A stretch of 7,515 nt of DNA, taken from JBOGZD01 sp050697155. GTDB lineage: Bacteria; Actinomycetota; Thermoleophilia; Solirubrobacterales; 70-9. The number at the start of each line of letters is the position of its first letter. Position 1 is the first letter of the stretch. Positions 4,965 through 7,515 of the stretch are shown in pieces. The position numbers and the translations under genes were made by a program. The stretch covers positions 1-7,515 of the forward strand of contig JBOGZD010000130.1 of the NCBI GenBank assembly GCA_050697155.1. The letters run 5' to 3'. Under the pieces are notes generated by a model that worked only from the letters and a program-made list of their open reading frames with translations, made no database searches and was not told the DNA's origin.

Positions 4965-6122
4965 ATGCCTCGCGGTCGAACGGAGCGGTTCCGCGACATC
5001 CAGCCGTTCGGGATCGACAAGGTGGCCGCTGCGGCGGGCGATGCGCCCGATGTCTTGCGCATGGAGAACCTCGACACCGACGTTCCACCACCGCCTGCGG
5101 CAATCGTGGCCACGCGCGATGCCGTTGGCAGGCGCGACGCCAATAGCTGGTTGCCATTCACGGGACTGGCGCCCCTGCGAGAGGTCATCGCGAAGCGCCT
5201 AGGAGATCAGACCGGCCGCGCCTACGATCCGCTGACCGAGGTCGTGATCAGCGGCGGGGCAACCGCCGGCCTTCTGAGCGCCCTGCTGGCGACCGTCGAT
5301 CACGGCGATGAGGTGATCCTCACCGACCCGACCTACGCCGGCTTCATCTCGCGCGTCCGTCTCGTCGGCGCGCGTCCGGCGTTCGTTCCACTCGTCGTCG
5401 TCGACGGGCGCTGGCGCCTGGACCTCGACCGCCTCGCCGACGCGGTGACACCGAGGACAAGGGCAGCCGTGCTGATGAGCCCGTCGATGCCGTCAGGCCA
5501 CGTGTTCAGCGAGGGTGAGTGGGCCGCGGTGGCCGAGGCCTGCGAGCGCTCTGACGCCTGGCTGCTCTACGACGCGGCCATGGACCAGATCCTCTTCGAT
5601 GGTGTCACCTCGAGCCACCCCGCCTCGCTAGAGCCGCTGCGCGAGCGCACGATCACCCTCGGCGGGATCTCCAAGAACTACCGGATGATCGGCTGGCGGG
5701 TGGGCTGGGCGGTGGGGCCGGCCGAGGTGATGGGCGATGTGGCACTTGCGACGATCTACAACACCACGGTCGCGAGCGGGTTCGGGCAGATCGGCGCGCA
5801 CGCCGCCCTTACCGCGGAGGATGACGGCGTCGCCGACGCGGTTCGCGAATGGCAGGCCCGCCGCGACCTAATCGTGGAGGAGCTCGACGGGCTGCCCGTC
5901 GTCGTCCCCGAGGGCGGGTGGTCGCTTCTGATCGACGCGCGGGCTCTGGGCAAGGAGGCTGGCGAGCTCTCGAAGCTCCTGCTCGAGCGCGGCCGCATCG
6001 CGGCTACGCCGATGACCGCCTGGGGCGAGGAGGTCGCGCCCCGCTTCGTGCGCTTCGTCTACGCCACCGAGCCGCGTGAGAGGCTCCGCGGCATCGGCGA
6101 GCGCGTCCGCGCTGCGCTTTGA
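4965..6122 (+). CDS. PLP-dependent aminotransferase, class I/II fold
   Basis: This 385-residue protein is a fold-type I pyridoxal-phosphate aminotransferase of usual length, expected to be a cytoplasmic homodimer moving an amino group between an amino acid and a 2-oxo acid. Motifs (numbered from ATG 4965): the PLP-phosphate segment SGGATAG (96-102), the substrate-side Y in DPTYAGF, D203 in LLYDAAMDQILF (pairs with the PLP pyridine nitrogen), Schiff-base K237 in GGISKNYRMIGWRVG with R245 eight residues later, and the carboxylate-binding Arg region PRFVRFVYA near the end. Two usual PLP contacts are replaced: NPTG is MPSG (M175), and the Tyr three residues after the Asp is Met (M206). Start 4965 is preferred over the in-frame ATG at 4953 because the latter overlaps the proposed -10. 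The preceding and following genes are far away. Substrate is unknown; a divergent or non-transaminating role is possible. Confidence 0.9.
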   Translation: MPRGRTERFRDIQPFGIDKVAAAAGDAPDVLRMENLDTDVPPPPAAIVATRDAVGRRDANSWLPFTGLAPLREVIAKRLGDQTGRAYDPLTEVVISGGATAGLLSALLATVDHGDEVILTDPTYAGFISRVRLVGARPAFVPLVVVDGRWRLDLDRLADAVTPRTRAAVLMSPSMPSGHVFSEGEWAAVAEACERSDAWLLYDAAMDQILFDGVTSSHPASLEPLRERTITLGGISKNYRMIGWRVGWAVGPAEVMGDVALATIYNTTVASGFGQIGAHAALTAEDDGVADAVREWQARRDLIVEELDGLPVVVPEGGWSLLIDARALGKEAGELSKLLLERGRIAATPMTAWGEEVAPRFVRFVYATEPRERLRGIGERVRAAL

Positions 6123-6300
6123 TCCCGCGGCAGACCACTGGTCACGACAGGCACCTAGGTCCTACAGCCTGGCGGTGAGCGGATGTCCTGCCGCTATGGC
6201 GGCGAGTTGCGCTTCTGCGTGAACCCAGGCGGTGCGCCGCTCTGCTGGTCCTCGCGCGCAGCGAGAGCGACTAGTCCGCTGGCCCGTGCTACCGCTCCGC

Positions 6301-6327
6301 GTGAACCAGGCCCTCCCAATGGTTCAC
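6301..6327. promoter_or_regulatory. Perfect inverted repeat upstream of the membrane-protein gene (candidate operator)
   Basis: GTGAACCA (6301-6308) and TGGTTCAC (6320-6327) are perfect inverted copies separated by 11 bases, with centres 19 bp apart, near two helical turns. The right half ends 30 bp before the ATG at 6358. A related half-site, GTGAACCCA, occurs at 6219-6227. The arrangement suits a dimeric repressor or activator, but no specific family consensus was matched. The rest of 6123-6357 holds no supported gene; a small dyad GACCA-C-TGGTC sits at 6133-6143. Confidence 0.4.
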
Positions 6328-6357
6328 TTGTCGGTAATCCTGGGAAATGGAGAAGCG

Positions 6358-7067
6358 ATGAACGATCGGCACAACGAAAGCTCGCATCCGACCGAGCGGC
6401 GCGGAGCGCCCGATCCCGAGCAGCTGCTCACGGCCCTGAGCACCGAGCACTTCACCCTCCAGGGCGCCAGATCGCAGACGATGAGTGAGAGCTCAGCCCG
6501 CGCCTCGGTCTACGTCTTCGCCGTCTCGAGCGCCCTCGTGGCGCTCGGCTTCATCGGCCAGCTCTCCGATGTCGGCGACGTCTTCAACGCCTTCGCGCTA
6601 ACCGTGCTGCCGACGCTCTACCTGCTCGGGATCGTGACATTCGTCCGACTGGTCGAATGCGGGGCGGAGGACTTCCGCTATGGCCTTGCGATCATCGGAT
6701 CCGGCACTACTACGAAGAGGTGGCGGGGGATCGGGCCGACCTGCTGCTTCTCTCCGCGCACGACGACGGCGCGGGCGTGTTCGCCAATATGGGCCTGCCA
6801 GCCGAGGGCCGCAAGCCCTATTTCGCCTTCTCGAGCGCCATCCTCGTGATCAACAGTGTGGTCGGCGGAGGCGCGGCCGCGGTTGCCGCTGGTGCCTTCC
6901 TTGACGCTTCGCTCGGTGTCGCCGTCGGGGTCGGCATCGCGGCGGCGATCGTCTCGATCGTCGCATGGATCCGATACGCGGATCGTCTGCTCGACGCGGG
7001 CGCTGCTCAGACCGAGCCCTTGTTCCCGTCGCCAGCTCGGAGCGGCGCGGATCGCCCGCCAACCTGA
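6358..7067 (+). pseudogene. Four-helix integral membrane protein of unknown function, frameshifted
   Basis: Two frames combine into one membrane protein of about 236 residues. Frame 1 from ATG 6358 reads through TEHFTLQGARSQTMSESSAR (29-48) and two hydrophobic helices (about 51-69 and 76-98) to DFRYGLAI (105-112). Frame 3 continues from 6696 with RIRHYYEEVAGDRADLLLLS, then two more helices (about 159-182 and 187-205), to TGA 7065-7067. Adding one A at 6694-6695 (atc-aAt-cgg) restores AINRIRHYY, so one base appears missing. GGAG (6349-6352), five bases upstream, supports this start. From memory, proteins with TEHFTLQ and INRIRHYY-like segments recur as hypothetical membrane proteins in related high-GC actinobacteria; function is unknown. 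The conserved soluble segments lie before helix 1 and between helices 2 and 3, on the same side. As written, the first frame stops at 6849 with an unrelated tail after residue 113. It may be genuine decay or a sequence error. Confidence 0.8.
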
Positions 7068-7163
7068 GGAGCGCCTCCATCTGACTGGATTGCAGGGGTC
7101 CGATTGGTGCCGCTGAGGACGCCAGCGAGGAGAGCGGTTCCGTCCGGGCTCACGGATAGCCTA

Positions 7164-7177
7164 CGAACGTATGTTCT
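7164..7177. promoter_or_regulatory. LexA-like SOS box 1 upstream of the DUF222 gene
   Basis: CGAACGTATGTTCT contains the dyad GAAC-N4-GTTC (7165-7176), matching the Gram-positive/actinobacterial LexA consensus CGAAC-N4-GTTCG except at the last base. It lies just upstream of TAGCGT (7186-7191), where the -35 region of that promoter would be, so LexA bound here would block RNA polymerase. The same 12-mer occurs again at 7267-7278. Confidence 0.7.
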
Positions 7178-7185
7178 CACTCGAC

Positions 7186-7191
7186 TAGCGT
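7186..7191 (+). promoter_or_regulatory. Candidate -10 element of the SOS-type promoter
   Basis: TAGCGT fits TAnnnT and begins nine bases after SOS box 1. Transcription would start near 7198, giving an mRNA leader of about 75 bases before the ATG at 7273. No separate -35 consensus is visible because that area is occupied by the LexA-like box. Confidence 0.35.
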
Positions 7192-7265
7192 GGATATGGG
7201 CTGCGCGCGGCCACGCGGTCCGGTGTGGGTTTCGTCGGGAGCGCTATCTCCATCCGAATCGAGTG

Positions 7266-7279
7266 GGAACGTATGTTCG
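7266..7279. promoter_or_regulatory. LexA-like SOS box 2 overlapping the DUF222 start codon
   Basis: GGAACGTATGTTCG holds the dyad GAACGTATGTTC (7267-7278), identical to box 1, 102 bp downstream of it. The ATG start codon and the next codon (Met-Phe) lie inside the box. Bound LexA could block elongation or cooperate with box 1. Confidence 0.65.
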
Positions 7280-7515
7280 TTCAAGAGGCTCCCACGCCCA
7301 TCGGTTGCGATCCGGCCGCCCTGCCGCTGGAGCGGATCGAGCACGAGATCGAGGAGCTGGCGGCGCACATCAATGCCGGAAGCGCCCACTGGCTCGAGCT
7401 GGTCGCCGAGTTCGATCGCCGCGAGGGCTGGGGCGGTACCGGCTGTCGGTCGTGCTCTGAATGGATCGCCTGGCGCTGCGGGCTCAACCCGCGCGCGGCG
7501 CGCGAGCACGTTCGG
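7273..7515 (+). CDS. DUF222 domain protein (13E12-type HNH endonuclease family), 5' part only
   Basis: The frame is open from ATG 7273 to the window end (81 codons, no stop), so only the amino terminus is present. The sequence shows the DUF222 start: LERIEHEIEELAAHINAGSA, then HWLELVAEFDRREGW and the hallmark CRSCSEWIAWRCGLNPRAAR with its cysteines. Full-length relatives are usually 350-500 residues with a carboxyl-terminal HNH nuclease domain; whether that domain is present here lies beyond the edge. Such genes are multi-copy in many actinobacteria, including the 13E12 repeat family of mycobacteria, and their cellular role is poorly defined. The start choice is moderate: no clear Shine-Dalgarno is visible and an in-frame GTG exists at 7225, but Met-Phe starts are common in the family as I recall. 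Two LexA-like boxes upstream suggest DNA-damage induction. Confidence 0.85.
   Translation, partial: MFVQEAPTPIGCDPAALPLERIEHEIEELAAHINAGSAHWLELVAEFDRREGWGGTGCRSCSEWIAWRCGLNPRAAREHVR

Noticed and set aside
4571..5188. Minus-strand open frame of 205 codons across the intergenic hairpin and aminotransferase start
   Set aside because: No recognisable protein pattern; it overlaps the conserved start of the aminotransferase and its composition is that of a shadow frame.
6232..6357. Upstream extension of the membrane-protein gene to 6232 or the ATG at 6319
   Set aside because: The extension is low-complexity, overlaps the inverted repeat and lacks a ribosome site, whereas ATG 6358 has GGAG five bases upstream.
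1..7515. tRNA, rRNA or CRISPR array
   Set aside because: No cloverleaf with a consistent T-arm and acceptor stem, no rRNA-like sequence and no regularly spaced repeat series were seen on either strand.

Overview
The window is high-GC DNA of actinobacterial type. The best taxonomic hints are the truncated DUF222 (13E12-type HNH endonuclease) gene at the right edge, the MmyB-like (MltR-type) regulator paired with a short-chain dehydrogenase, and several start codons placed 6-9 bases after a TAnnnT -10 motif, which suggests leaderless transcripts. The protein styles remind me of Thermoleophilia/Solirubrobacterales, but that assignment is an inference from memory.

Layout from left to right: a poorly supported reading frame runs off the left edge (minus strand, 1-178). 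An SDR oxidoreductase (minus, 340-1083) is divergent from an XRE/MmyB-like regulator (plus, 1221-2123), with a 137-bp shared control region. A 373-bp gap precedes an SRPBCC (START/Bet v1-like) gene broken by a one-base loss (2497-2948). After a 323-bp gap comes a SnoaL-like protein on the minus strand (3272-3673). A 463-bp gap leads to a second, intact SRPBCC gene (4137-4574). A 390-bp gap with a strong hairpin precedes a fold-type I PLP aminotransferase (4965-6122). Next is a four-helix membrane protein, also broken by a one-base loss (6358-7067). Last is the start of a DUF222/HNH gene (7273 to the right edge) preceded by two LexA-like SOS boxes.

The genes look like independent accessory units, not one operon: every pair is separated by at least 137 bp and strands alternate. 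Only two links are supported by context: MltR-type regulator with SDR (divergent pair, probably regulator and target), and LexA with the DUF222 gene (twin boxes). The two SRPBCC genes and the SnoaL gene all encode small ligand-binding folds, but there are no polyketide or other biosynthetic core genes, so no pathway is claimed.

The most interesting points are the paired SOS boxes, one of which contains the DUF222 start codon; a small family of near-identical intergenic repeats around the SnoaL gene; the aminotransferase, which lacks two residues normally used to hold PLP; and two independent single-base frameshifts, which may be real decay or sequence errors. I do not see a convincing new multi-gene system.
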